From contig JAXCGZ010020818.1 of the NCBI GenBank assembly GCA_037179515.1, forward strand, positions 110,001 to 174,000: DNA of 64,000 bases, read 5' to 3'. Under the pieces are notes generated by a model, which did not search any database, was not told the DNA's origin, and saw only the letters and a list, made by a program, of their open reading frames with translations. Numbering within the stretch: position 1 is the first letter of the stretch; every line of letters starts with the position of its first letter. The translations under genes and the position numbers were made by a program. Origin of the DNA: Halocaridina rubra. Taxonomy: Eukaryota > Arthropoda > Malacostraca > Decapoda > Atyidae. Shown one piece after another: positions 10,868-22,817 of the stretch.

Positions 10868-12945
10868 GTGATTACCTAATTGTGTTTACGGGAAAGAGCC
10901 CAAAGCTCGTATCTTCCCGTCTCCTGATCGGTTCCATTTTATACTTAGTCATACTTATCATACCTGTCCTTAAAACTATGGATTGAGATAGCATTAACTA
11001 CCTCCTCGCTTAGCCAATTCCAATTATCAACTACTCTTACACTGAAAAAGTATTTTCTTACATCCTGCAAAGAAGTTTTCTTACCAAGCTTCAAACTATG
11101 ACCTCTAGTTCTAGAGCCAGCCATATCAAAATATCGATCCCTATCCACTCTATCATAACCATGAAGGAATTTAAAGACTGTCACCATATCTCCCCTCACT
11201 CTTCTAGCTTCGAGTGATGGTAAGTCTAATTCCCTCAGCCTCTCATCATAACTGAGATTGCGTATTTCTGGCACCAGTTTCGTGGCATGTCTTTGAACTT
11301 TTTCAAGCTTAGCTATGTGCTTTTTCAAGTGCGGATTTTAAAAGGGGGCTGCATATTCGAGTTTTGGCCTCACATAGGTTACATAAATATTTCTGAACAT
11401 TTCCTTGTCCATGTGCCTGAAGGCTACCCTTACATTTGATAAGAATGCATATGCTGCCCTTACTATGCCATTTATATGTATTTCTGGAGACAAATCTGCC
11501 AGTATGTTTGCTCCTAGATCTCTCTCATTTTCTGTCTCTTGAAGTTGTACTCCAGCCACCGAGTAGTCAAGCTTGGGCCTTCTTGCACTTGTACCCATTC
11601 TCATTACCTTACATTTTGAAGTATTGAATTTCATTAGCCACTTTTCTGACCACTCATGCAGATTATTTAGATCCTACTGAAGTTCTCTACCATTGTTCTC
11701 GTTTTTTACTTTCTTCACAATCTTTGCATCATCTGCAAACATATTCATGAATGAATTTACAGACTCTGGTAGGTCATTTACATATACAAGGAACAAAAGT
11801 GGCCCTAAAACTGAACCTTGTGGAACTCCACTACTAACTCTTCTCCATTCAGACACTGAGTGTCTTACTCTAACCCTCTGTTCCCTTCCTTCTATGTAAG
11901 TTTTTATCCATTCCAAAACATTTCCACCTATTCTAGCTATTGAATGCAGCTTCCTAATAGGTCTCCCATGTGGAACAGTGTCAAATGCTTTCTGGAAGTC
12001 TAGGAATATGCAATCTGCCCAGCCCTCTCTTTCCTGTAAGATTTGGCTTACCTCATCATAAAATTCTAATAAGTTTGTTACTGTTGATCTACCTTCTCTG
12101 AAGCCATGTTGCCTCACTGACAAAAAGTTGAAGGATTCCAAGTGAAGAGAGATATGTTTCCTTAGTAGTTTCTCCATAACTTTGCAAACTATGCTGGTCA
12201 AGGAAACTGGTCTATAGTTCAGAGCCGTATCCCTCCTTCCCTTTTTGAAGATAGGTATCACATTAGCTTGTTTCCAGCATCTTGGAATCTCCCCCGACTC
12301 CAGTGACTCCTTAAATATGATACTTAGTGCCACTGATATTGTGTTTGCACATTTTTTAAGCACATGAGGGGATATGTCATCGGGACCTGTAGCTTTATGA
12401 ACATCTAAATCCATCAGCGCTTTGCACACCTCTGTGGCTGTAAGGTTGATATTCTCTAATACCAGCCCTTGAGCTTCTATCACTGCAATCTGAGGGGGTG
12501 GGGTATTTTCTACTGTAAATACTGACTGAAACTCCTTGTTCAATTCTTTGCAGATCTCTTCATCCGTCTCAGTGATGCTTCCATCCGCTCTCTTTAGCCT
12601 TAAAACCTGTTCTTTTACCTTCAGTTTTCCTCTGATAAAGCTGTGGAAAAGCTTGGGATTTTCTTTAGCCTTCCTGGTGATGTCCCTCTCATAGTCTCTC
12701 TCTGCCTCTCTCCTTTTACTTAGGTAGTCATTTCTTGCTTTTTTGTAGGTTTGCCAGGCATTTATGTTTTTTCTCCTCCTATACCTTTTCCAGCATTTGT
12801 CTCTCCACTTCTTAGCTCTTTTACACCCATTATCGAACCATTTCTCTCTGGCATGAATTACACCTACTTTGGTGACAGGTATGCAGCAATCTACTATCTT
12901 CCCATATTTCTCACAAAAGATGTCATACATTTCTTGTACAGATTT
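10868..12945 (-). mobile_element. CR1/Rex1-like LINE copy A (array unit 0)
   Basis: A 5'-truncated copy, read on the minus strand from the linker after the endonuclease (MYDIFCEKYGKIVDCC) through RT to the 3' UTR. The 3' UTR has an inverted pair (TACGAGCTTTGGGCTC and surrounding) and ends in the ATTAGGTAATCAC tail. RT motifs are intact: [40 protein letters not shown]. Two private nonsense changes are visible, one replacing a Glu codon near 11675 (GREL Q-stop-D) and one replacing a Trp codon near 11338 (F-stop-NPH). Copy A lacks the Trp-to-stop mutation near the VSEWRRV text that marks units 1-3. Confidence 0.9.
11674..12930 (-). pseudogene. CR1-like ORF2, linker and reverse transcriptase (copy A)
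   Basis: A 418-codon open stretch, the longest uninterrupted RT frame in this array. Order: basic linker with CKRAKKWRDKCWKRYRRRK (about residues 37-55), NAWQTYKKARNDYLSKRREAERD, RT fingers (HKATGPDDISPHVLK), WKQANVIPIFKKG, NYRPVSLTSIVCKVMEKLL, motif A FLDFQKAFDTVPH, motif [15 protein letters not shown], motif [10 protein letters not shown]. The two catalytic aspartate positions are present. It ends at a stop inside the post-RT text (LQ-stop-DLNNLHEW). The endonuclease is missing because the copy is 5'-truncated, so it is inactive despite an intact RT core. Confidence 0.85.
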
Positions 12946-13064
12946 GTGATTACCTAATTGTGTTTACAGGAAAGAGTCCAAAGCTGGTATCTTCCCGTCT
13001 CCTGATCGGTTCCATTTTGTACTTAGTGATACCTATCATACCTGTGCATGTGTGTGTGTGTGTG
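12946..13064 (-). repeat. solo 3'-end fragment of CR1-like LINE plus (TG)n
   Basis: About 100 bp of only the family's 3' UTR and tail, cut off by a (TG)n run (about 13048-13065). It sits between the truncated 5' end of copy A and the tail of unit 1. The same fragment recurs at 15154 and 17364. Confidence 0.85.
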
Positions 13065-15153
13065 TGATTACCTAATTGTAATTACCTAAATGTGCTTACG
13101 GGAAAGAGCCCAAAGCTCCTATCTTCCCGTTTCCTGATTGGTTCCATTTTATACTTAGTCATACTTATCATACTTGTCCTTAAAACTATGGATTGGGATA
13201 GCATTAACTACCTCCTCGCTCAGCGAATTCCAATTATCAACTACTCTTACACTGAAAAAGTATTTCCTTACATCCTGCAAAGAAGTTTTCTTACGAAGCT
13301 TCAAACTATGACCTCTAGTTCTTGAGCCAGCCATATCAAAATATCGATCCCTATCCACTCTATCATAACCATGAAGGAATTTAAAGATTGTCACCATATC
13401 CCCCCTCAATCTTCTAGCTTCGAGTGATGGTAAGTCTAATTCCCTCAGCCTCTCATCATAATTGAGATTGCGTATTTCTGGCACCAGTTTCGTGGCATGT
13501 CTTTGAACTTTTTCGAGCTTAACTATGTGCTTCTTCAAGTGCGGATTCCAAAAGGGGGCTGCATATTCGAGTTTTGGCCTCACATAGGTTATATAAATAT
13601 TTCTGAACATTTCCTTGTCCATGTGCCTGAAGGCTACCCTTACATTTGATAAAAATGCATATGCTGCCCTTACTATGCCATTTATATGTATTTCTGGAGA
13701 CAAATTTGCCAGTATGTTTACTCCTAGTTCTCTCTCATTTTCTGTCTCTTGAAGTTGTACTCCAGCCACCGAGTAGTCAAACTTGGGCCTTCTTGCGCTT
13801 GTACCCATTCTCATTACCTTACATTTTGAAGAATTGAATTTCATTAGCCACTTTTCTAACCACTAAAGCAGACTATTTAGATCTTCCTGAAGTTCTCTAC
13901 CATTGTTCTCGTTTTTTACTTTCTTCACAATCTTTGCATCATCTGCAAACATATTCATGAATGAATTTACAGACTCTGGTAGGTCATTTACATATACAAG
14001 GAACAAAAGTGGCCCTAAAACTGAACCCTGTGGAACTCCACTACTAACTCTTCTCTATTCAGACACTGAGTGTCTTGCTCTAACCCTCTGTTCCCTTCCT
14101 TCTAACTAAGTTTTTATCCATTCCAATACATTTCCACCTATTCTAGCCATTGCTTGCAGCTTCCTAATAAGTCTCCCATGTGGAACAGTGTCAAACGCTT
14201 CTGGAAGTCTAGGAATATGCAATCTGCCCAGCCCTCTCTTTCCTGTAAGATTCGGCTTACCTCATCATAAAATTCTAATAAGTTTGTTACTGTTGATCTA
14301 CCTTCTCTAAAGCCATGTTGCCTCATTGACAAAAAGTTGAATGATTCCAAGTGAAGAGAGTTATATTTCCTTATTGGTTCTCCATAACTTTGCAAACTAT
14401 GCTGGTCAAGGAAACTGGTCTATAGTTCAGAGACATATCCCTCCTTCCCCTTTTGAAGATAGGTATCACATTTGCTTGTTTCCAGCATCTTGGAATCTCC
14501 CCTGACTCCAGTGACTTTTTAAATTTGATACTTAGTGCCACTGATATTGAGTTTGTGCATTTTTTAAGTACATGAGGGGATATGTCATGAGGACCTGTAG
14601 CTTTATGAACATGTAAATCCATCAGCGCTTTGCATACCTCTGTGGCTGTAAGGTTGATGTTCTTTAATACCGGCCCTTGGGCTTCTATCTCTGCAATCTG
14701 AGGGGGTGGGGTATTTTCTAATGTAAATACTGACTGAAACTCCTTGTTCAATTCTTTGCAGATCTCTTCATCCGTCTCAGTGATACTTCCATCTGCTCTC
14801 TTTAGCCTTAAAACCTGTTCTTTTACCTTCAGTTTTCCTCTGATAAAGCTGTGGAAAAGCTTGGGATTTTCTTTAGCCTTCCTGGTGATGTCCCTCTCAT
14901 AGTCTCTCTCTGCCTCTCTCCTTTTACTTAGGTAGTCATTTCTTGCTCTTTTGTAGGTTTACCAGGCATTTATGTTTTTTCTCCTCCTATACCTTTTCCA
15001 GCATTTGTCTCTCCACTTCTTAGCTCTTTTACACCCATTATCGAACCATTTCTCTCTGGCATGAATTACACCTACTTTGGTGACAGGTATGCAGCAATCT
15101 ACTATCTTCCCATATTTCTCACAAAAGATGTCATACATTTCTTGTACAGATTT
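13065..15153 (-). mobile_element. CR1-like LINE array unit 1
   Basis: Same extent as copy A, truncated at the same base in the post-endonuclease linker. It carries two stops shared with units 2 and 3: Trp to stop in VSEWRRV (near 14055) and Glu to stop in the LHEWSEKW text (near 13864). It also has a private one-base deletion near 14200 (in the KAFDTVPH region) and a change at about 14370 in the MEKLLRK region. RT frames are therefore broken into 13155-13844, 14138-14395 and 14371-14751. Such shared lesions show descent by duplication, not separate insertion. Confidence 0.9.
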
Positions 15154-15271
15154 GTGATTACCTAATTGTGTTTACAGGAAAGAGTCCAAAGCTGGTATCT
15201 TCCCGTCTCCTGATCGGTTCCATTTTGTACTTAGTGATACCTATCATGCCTGTGCGTGTGTGTGTGTGTGT
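15154..15271 (-). repeat. solo 3'-end fragment plus (TG)n, second occurrence
   Basis: Copy of the fragment at 12946-13064, with a slightly different (TG)n run (GCGTGTG start). Confidence 0.85.
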
Positions 15272-17363
15272 GTGATTACCTAATTGTAATTACCTAAATG
15301 TGCTTACGGGAAAGAGCCCAAAGCTCCTATCTTCCCGTTTCCTGATTGGTTCCATTTTATACTTAGTCATACTTATCATACCTGTCCTTAAAATTATGGA
15401 TTGGGATAGCATTAACTACCTCCTCGCTCAGCGAATTCCAATTATCAACTACTCTTACACTGAAAAAGTATTTCCTTACATCCTGCAAAGAAGTTTTCTT
15501 ACGAAGCTTCAAACTATGACCTCTAGTTCTTGAGCCAGCCATATCAAAATATCGATCCCTATCCACTCTATCATAACCATGAAGGAATTTAAAGACTGAC
15601 ACCATATCCCCCCTCAATCTTCTAGCTTCGAGTGATGGTAAGTCTAATTCCCTCAACCTCTCATCATAACTGAGATTGCGTATTTCTGGCACCAGTTTCG
15701 TGGCATGTCTTTGAACTTTTTCGAGCTTAACTATGTGCTTCTTCAAGTGCGGATTCCAAAAGGGGGCTGCATATTCGAGTTCTGGCCTCACATAGGTTAT
15801 ATAAATATTTCTGAACATTTCCTTGTCCATGTGCCTGAAGGCTACCCTTACATATGATAAAAATGCATATGCTGCCCTTACTATGCCATTTATATGTATT
15901 TCTGGAGACAAATCTGCAAGTATGTTTACTCCTAGATCTCTCTCATTTTCTGTCTCTTGAAGTTGTACTCCAGCCACCGAATAGTCAAACTTGGGCCTTC
16001 TTGCGCTTGTACCCATTCTCATTACCTTACATTTTGAAGTATTGAATTTCATTAGCCACTTTTCTAACCACTAAAGCAGACTATTTAGATCTTCCTGAAG
16101 TTCTCTACCATTGTTCTCGTTTTTTACTTTCTTCACAATCTTTGCATCATCTGCAAACATATTCATGAATGAATTTACAGACTCTGGTAGGTCATTTACA
16201 TATACAAGGAACAAAAGTGGCCCTAAAACTGAACCCTGTGGAACTCCACTACTAACTCTTCTCTATTCAGACACTGAGTGTCTTGCTCTAACCCTCTGTT
16301 CCCTTCCTTCTAAGTAAGTTTTTATCCATTCCAATACATTTCCACCTATTCTAGCCATTGCTTGCAGCTTCCTAATAAGTCTCCCATGTGGAACAGTGTC
16401 AAACGCTTTCTGGAAGTCTAGGAATATGCAATCTGCCCAGCCCTCTCTTTCCTGTAAGATTCGGCTTACCTCATCATAAAATTCTAATAAGTTTGTTACT
16501 GTTGATCTACCTTCTCTAAAGCCATGTTGCCTCATTGACAAAAAGTTGAATGATTCCAAGTGAAGAGAGTTATATTTCCTTAGTAGTTTCTCCATAACTT
16601 TGCAAACTATGCTGGTCAAGGAAACTGGTCTATAGTTCAGAGACATATCCCTCCTTCCCCTTTTGAAGATAGGTATCACATTTGCTTGTTTCCAGCATCT
16701 TGGAATCTCCCCTGACTCCAGTGACTTTTTAAATTTGATACTTAGTGCCACTGATATTGAGTTTGTGCATTTTTTAAGTACATGAGGGGATATGTCATGA
16801 GGACCTGTACCTTTATGAACATCTAAATCCATCAGCGCTTTGCATACCTCTGTGGCTGTAAGGTTGATGTTCTTTAATACCGGCCCTTGGGCTTCTATCT
16901 CTGCAATCTGAGGGGGTGGGGTATTTTCTAATGTAAATACTGACTGAAACTCCTTGTTCAATTCTTTGCAGATCTCTTCATACATCTCAGTGATGCTTCC
17001 ATCTGCTCTCTTTAGCCTTAAAACCTGTTCTTTTACCTTCAGTTTTCCTCTGATAAAGCTGTGGAAAAGCTTGGGATTTTCTTTAGCCTTCCTGGTGATG
17101 TCCCTCTCATAGTCTCTCTCTGCCTCTCTCCTTTTACTTAGGTAGTCATTTCTTGCTCTTTTGTAGGTTTGCCAGGCATTTATGTTTTTTCTCCTCCTAT
17201 ACCTTTTCCAGCATTTGTCTCTCCACTTCTTAGCTCTTTTACACCCATTATCGAACCATTTCTCTCTGGCATGAATTACACCTACTTTGGTGACAGGTAT
17301 GCAGCAATCTACTATCTTCCCATATTTCTCACAAAAGATGTCATACATTTCTTGTACAGATTT
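15272..17363 (-). mobile_element. CR1-like LINE array unit 2
   Basis: Nearly identical to unit 1, sharing the same truncation point, the two marker stops and the flanking fragment. It keeps the KAFDTVPH frame that unit 1 lost, so an open frame runs from 17348 to 16263 (361 codons: linker, RT to VRARHSVSE), ending at the marker stop. The downstream C-terminal part is open from 16052 to 15363 (229 codons). Confidence 0.9.
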
Positions 17364-17481
17364 GTGATTACCTAATTGTGTTTACAGGAAAGAGTCCAAA
17401 GCTGGTATCTTCCCGTCTCCTGATCGGTTCCATTTTGTACTTAGTGATACCTATCATGCCTGTGCGTGTGTGTGTGTGTGT
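17364..17481 (-). repeat. solo 3'-end fragment plus (TG)n, third occurrence
   Basis: Third copy of the 12946-13064 fragment. Confidence 0.85.
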
Positions 17482-19624
17482 GTGATTACCTAATTGTAAT
17501 TACCTAAATGTGCTTACGGGAAAGAGCCCAAAGCTCCTATCTTCCCGTTTCCTGATTGGTTCCATTTTATACTTAGTCATACTTATCATACCTGTCCTTA
17601 AAACTATGGATTGGGATAGCATTAACTACCTCCTCGCTCAGCGAATTCCAATTATCAACTACTCTTACACTGAAAAAGTATTTCCTTACATCCTGCAAAG
17701 AAGTTTTCTTACGAAGCCTCAAACTATGACCTCTAGTTCTTGAGCCAGCCATATCAAAATATCGATCCCTATCCACTCTATCATAACCATGAAGGAATTT
17801 AAAGATTGTCACCATATCCCCCCTCAATCTTCTAGCTTCGAGTGATGGTAAGTCTAATTCCCTCAGCCTCTCATCATAATTGAGATTGCGTATTTCTGGC
17901 ACCAGTTTCGTGGCATGTCTTTGAACTTTTTCGAGCTTAACTATGTGCTTCTTCAAGTGCGGATTCCAAAAGGGGGCTGCATATTCGAGTTTTGGCCTCA
18001 CATAGGTTATATAAATATTTCTGAACATTTCCTTGTCCATGTGCCTGAAGGCTACCCTTACATTTGATAAAAATGCATATGCTGCCCTTACTATGCCATT
18101 TATATGTATTTCTGGAGACAAATTTGCCAGTATGTTTACTCCTAGTTCTCTCTCATTTTCTGTCTCTTGAAGTTGTACTCCAGCCACCGAGTAGTCAAAC
18201 TTGGGCCTTCTTGCGCTTGTACCCATTCTCATTACCTTACATTTTGAAGTATTGAATTTCATTAGCCACTTTTCTAACCACTAAAGCAGACTATTTAGAT
18301 CTTCCTGAAGTTCTCTACCAATGTTCTCGTTTTTTACTTTCTTCACAATCTTTGCATCATCTGCAAACATATTCATGAATGAATTTACAGACTTTGGTAG
18401 GTCATTTACATATACAAGGAACAAAAGTGGCCCTAAAACTGAACCCTGTGGAACTCCACTACTAACTCTTCTCTATTCAGACACTGAGTGTCTTGCTCTA
18501 ACCCTCTGTTCCCTTCCTTCTAAGTAAGTTTTTATCCATTCCAATACATTTCCACCTATTCTAGCCATTGCTTGCAGCTTCCTAATAAGTCTCCCATGTG
18601 GAACAGTGTCAAACGCTTTCTGGAAGTCTAGGAATATGCAATCTGCCCAGCCCTCTCTTTCCTGAAAGATTCGGCTTACCTCATCATAAAATTCTAATAA
18701 GTTTGTTACTGTTGATCTACCTTCTCTAAAGCCATGTTGCCTCATTGACAAAAAGTTGAATGATTCCAAGTGAAGAGAGTTATATTTCCTTAGTAGTTTC
18801 TCCATAACTTTGCAAACTATGCTGGTCAAGGAAACTGGTCTATAGTTCAGAGACATATCCCTCCTTCCCCTTTTGAAGATAGGTATCACATTTGCTTGTT
18901 TCCAGCATCTTGGAATCTCCCCTGACTCCAGTGACTTTTTAAATTTGATACTTAGTGCCATTGATATTGAGTTTGTGCATTTTTTAAGTACATGAGGGGA
19001 TATGTCATGAGGACCTGTACCTTTATGAACATCTAAATCCATCAGCGCTTTGCATACCTCTGTGGCTGTAAGGTTGATGTTCTTTAATACCGGCCCTTGG
19101 GCTTCTATCTCTGCAATCTGAGGGGGTGGGGTATTTTCTAATGTAAATACTGACTGAAACTCCTTGTTCAATTCTTTGCAGATCTCTTCATCCGTCTCAG
19201 TGATGCTTCCATCTGCTCTCTTTAGCCTTAAATCCTGTTCTTTTACCTTCAGTTTTCCTCTGATAAAGCTGTGGAAAAGCTTGGGATTTTCTTTAGCCTT
19301 CCTGGTGATGTCCCTCTCATAGTCTCTCTCTGCCTCTCTCCTGTTACTTAGGTAGTCATTTCTTGCTCTTTTGTAGGTTTGCCAGGCATTTATGTTTTTT
19401 CTCCTCCTCTACCTTTTCCAGCATTTGTCTCTCCACTCATTAGCTCTTTTACACTCATTATCGAACTATTTCTCTCTGGCATGAATTACACCTACTTTGA
19501 TGACAGGTATGCAGCAATCTAGTATCTTCCCATATTTCTCACAAAAGATGTCATACATCTCTTGAACAGATTTGTTGTAAAATAAGGTTCTCCAGTCAAT
19601 AACTGTAAAATGCTCATTCATATT
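17482..19624 (-). mobile_element. CR1-like LINE array unit 3
   Basis: Its 3' body matches units 1-2 (both marker stops present), but its 5' end differs. It extends past the shared truncation point through YNKSVQEM into IDWRTLF and stops near MNEHF (19624). It lacks the solo fragment and instead joins directly to the tail of copy C. This makes unit 3 the likely original 5' end of the duplicated copy, with units 1-2 being hybrids. Confidence 0.85.
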
Positions 19625-20383
19625 GTGTGATTACCTAATTGTGATTACCTAATTGTGCTTGCGGGAAAGAGCCCAAAACTCCTATCTTCCCGTCTCCTGA
19701 TCGGTTCCATTTTATACTTAGTGATACTTATCATACCTGTCCTTAAAACTATGGATTGAGATAGCATTACCTACCTCTTCGCTTATCGAATTCCAATTAT
19801 CAACTACTCTTACACTGAAAAAGTATTTCCTTACATCCTGCAAAGAAGTTTTCTTACGAAGCTTCAAATTATGACCTCTAGTTCTAGAGCCAGCCATATC
19901 AAAATATCGATTCCTATCCGCTATATCATAACCATGAAAGAATTTGAAGACTGTCACCATATCCCCCCTCAATCTTCTAGCTTCGAGTGATGGTAAGTCT
20001 AATTCCCTCAGTCCCTCATCATAACTGAGATTGCGTATTTCTGGCACCAGTTTCGTGGCATGTCTTTGAAAATTTTCAAGCTTAGCTATGTGCTTTTTCA
20101 AGTGTGGATTCCAAAAGGGGGCTGCATATTTTAGTTTTGGCCTCACATAGGTTACATAAATATTTCTGAACATTTCCTTGTCCATGTGCCTGAAGGCTAC
20201 CCTTACATTTGATAAGAATGCATATGCTGCCCTTACTATGCTATTTATATGTATTTCTGGAGACAAATCTGCCAGTATGTTTACTCCTAGATCTCTCTCA
20301 TTTTCTGTCTCTTGAAGTTGTACTCCAGCCACCGAGTAGTCAAGCTTGGGCCTTCTTGCACTTGTACCAATTCTCATTACCTT

Positions 20384-21307
20384 TCATTTTGAAGTATTGA
20401 ATTTCATTAGCCACTTTTCTGACCACTCATGCAGATTATTTAGATCTTCCTGAAGTTCTCTATCATTGTTCTCGTTTTTTACTTTGTTGTAAAATAAGGT
20501 TCTCCAGTCAATAATTTCAAAAAGCTCATTCATTTTGATGTAATCTCCTTTCGGGTAAATCCTCCTCATGTCCTCAGTGCCTCCACTCTCAGGAAGAATA
20601 TCTTCAATGATATACTTCATCAACAACACACAGTTGTCACTCTTTCCAATTGGTGGTTCATACTCAATTTTTTCAATATCCAACACATTATCTGTGAATA
20701 CTAGATCAAGTAGTGATGGCTCATCCCCACCCCTAGCCCTCGTTGGTTCCATTACATGTTGGTGTAGGAAATTCCCTTGCACGCAATCTAGGAATCTTGC
20801 CCCGAATGAGTCCTCACCACTGTGTGGGTCAAGATGTATCCAATCTATCTCTTTATGAATAAAATCTCCCATTTTCAAAATCGTACATTTTTTTCCCCGT
20901 GCCATGTTAACAACTGAGTTTATGACTTCAATAGTACCTATATGACTTTCCTCATAAACTTCAAGCCTATTTTGGTTCCTTGGTGGGTTGTATACAACAG
21001 TTATTATAATGCTCTCTGACCCAGTATTTATGCGAGCAACAAGAAATTCCTTGAACTCACTTTCAATAGCCAAGTTTATTTCTTCACCTTGAATCCTTTC
21101 ACTTATGAGCAGTGCTATCCCTCCACCAGTCCTCTCAGATCTTTCAACCCTTAGTATCCTGAAGCCCTTAGGAAAAACTGTGACACTGTTTATATCCTCA
21201 CTCAACTTAGTCTCTGTAATTGCTACTATATCTGCCTTACTGTTGTGAATCCTATCTTTTAATTCTACTGCCTTACCAGCTAATCCATCAGCATTTGTGT
21301 ATAACAA
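20384..21307 (-). pseudogene. CR1-like endonuclease fused to post-RT segment, copy C
   Basis: An open stretch of 307 codons reads LYTNADGLAGKAVELKDRI, ITETKLSEDI, the GGGIALLISERI strand, GDFIHKEIDW, SLLDLVFTDNV and GKSDNCVLL, then IDWRTLFYNK joined directly to [16 protein letters not shown]. The first part is an AP endonuclease with two altered catalytic positions. There is no AUG ahead of the endonuclease core: the frame runs back into ORF1 in the -1 register. A further frameshift at about 20384 leads into the C-terminal frame 20377-19718. Confidence 0.8.
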
Positions 21308-21309
21308 TC

Positions 21310-22390
21310 TTAATGAGGCCCCATCCCCTGATCTTCTGTCATTATCTTCTTTATCTCCCCTTTGTCTGAAAGAACTCTGAAATGAAAATTTTTCTTTTCT
21401 TCTTCATTTCTTTCCTCTTTTAACCTTCTTGCCTCTTGCAACAAGTTTTTGATCTTTCCCATCTCTTCCTATGTTCTGTATCGTCTAATGAACACTTCTT
21501 TGAATTCTTGAAGGTCCTTTAGACTTTTTTTTCTCAAAAATATTTCCCTACATGTTTCCCCTCTCTCAAAGGCTACTTTTGTTGGTTTCGACTTTCCTTC
21601 CCTCGAATATTTACCTAGTTGGTGTATGTTTACAATATCCTCAGGACCACAAACTACTCCAAGCTTTCTTATCAGGTCTACAACCCTAGCTTTATTTTCT
21701 TCAAGTCTCCCCTGCCATGTTGGCTCCTGGGATTCGCTTATGCCTGACATTACCACTGTCTTCTCTTTATCAAGTGCCTGTTTGATCAGTGGGTTTGCCC
21801 TTACCATCACAACGTCTTTCATTTTTTCGATTACTGTCTCTTTATAGTCAACTGTTTGTATGTTTTCCAGTGCCACCACCTTTAAAACCTCATTTAACTG
21901 CCACTTTCTCCTTTAGTGCATCAGCAAAGGAAGTTTTCATGGCATCATTTTCCATATTCAGCTCCTGGAACTCTTTTCTAAACTGTTCAATGTTTTCCTT
22001 AATCTGGATATTCCAAGCAGCAATCTCGTCTCTCTCAGAAGAGAGCAGTGAACTAACATCTAATTCCTTTAGGTTGTCATTCAGCTGTTTGTTTTTATCT
22101 TCTTGTTTAGAAATTCTAGTTTCTAGTTGACTCTTTTCCCCTTCCAGCTTCTTTATTCTTTTTTCTAGTTCCTTTCTCTCCTGCCCTTGTGCTTTATTTG
22201 CTTCCTCCAAAGATCTTATTTGCTCTCTGAGTGTTTCATTCTCTTTCATTTCTCCATCCATATTCCGAATTTTTTCATCAAGGCTTATAATCATTGCCTC
22301 TAAATCCTTGATTTTCTGTTTTAGTCTCCTAATCGCTACCCCTCCTCCCAACCCATGGGTGGGAGTGGTTTGGGACAGAGATGGCCTCAT
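21310..22390 (-). pseudogene. CR1-like LINE ORF1 (coiled coil plus RRM-like domain), copy C
   Basis: ORF1 starts at an ATG (22390-22388) giving MRPSLSQTTPTHG. Residues of about 20-140 are a heptad-patterned, charge-rich coiled coil (IKDLEAMIISLDEKI, LEKRIKKLEGEKSQLE). A second part (VALENIQTVDYKETV, then MSGISESQEP and VDLIRKLGVVCGPEDI) looks like the RNA-binding domain of LINE ORF1 proteins (a V.GI.E motif followed by a helix). No CCHC zinc knuckle is visible. ORF1p coats LINE RNA as a chaperone. A one-base loss near 21886 splits it, and a CAG-to-TAG stop lies near 21472. The frame ends GPH-stop at 21310. Confidence 0.75.
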
Positions 22391-22440
22391 TTTTATGTTC
22401 TCCCTCTCACAGAATATAGAAAGAAGAAGAGAAAGAGAAA

Positions 22441-22730
22441 AAAAAGAGAAAAACATTTATTTAAGCTTCACACAGAATTTTTATATCTCCATATAAGTGC
22501 TTTTTAGTGACTCAATTTATCTCTTTTCTGGTAACACACATCTTAACTTAAAAAGGTGACTATGGTAATTTGAGGATAAAAAGAAAAAGAAAAAAAATGC
22601 AACAAAACAAAAGTCAAATTTGTGTCTGAGGAGGCACCCACCTGTTTCTGCTATATATTCTTCCTAACTGATAAACTCACTTGCTAACCAAGATATGTTA
22701 TCACAGGATTATACTTTACATTTAAGTCAA
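22441..22730. other. flank or 5' UTR of CR1-like copy C
   Basis: AT-rich sequence between the ORF1 leader and (TA)n. It could be the element's 5' UTR or flanking DNA. The other copy reaching this point (near 55266) is truncated here, so I cannot decide. Confidence 0.4.
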
Positions 22731-22741
22731 TATATATATAT

Positions 22742-22813
<72 letters not shown>
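22731..22813. repeat. (TA)n microsatellite, left flank of LTR element
   Basis: About 83 bp of TA with one slip near 22751. It directly abuts the LTR terminus TGTCGTATGAC at 22814. Confidence 0.95.

Positions 22814-22817
<4 letters not shown>

Larger units (their letters stand above)
19627..22440 (-). mobile_element. CR1-like LINE copy C, near full-length but RT core deleted
   Basis: The only minus-strand copy that reaches the ORF1 start. On the minus strand: short 5' leader, ORF1 (22390-21310), endonuclease (about 21330-20485), then a direct join from FYNK in the post-endonuclease linker to VKNENNDRELQ after the RT catalytic motifs, followed by the C-terminal domain and tail. All RT motifs A-C (about 1.2 kb) are gone, with a 3-nt microhomology (AAA) at the join. 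The endonuclease is also damaged: GDFN reads GDFI, and SDH reads SDN. It is a non-autonomous derivative. Confidence 0.85.

Noticed and set aside
11436..11627. Recurrent 63-68-codon ORFs opposite every CR1-like copy ([31 protein letters not shown] types)
   Set aside because: They recur only because the LINE recurs; antisense shadows of the ORF2 frame.
10868..19624. CRISPR-like or satellite array
   Set aside because: The repeated unit is a 2.2-kb LINE with coding remains, not short repeats with unique spacers.
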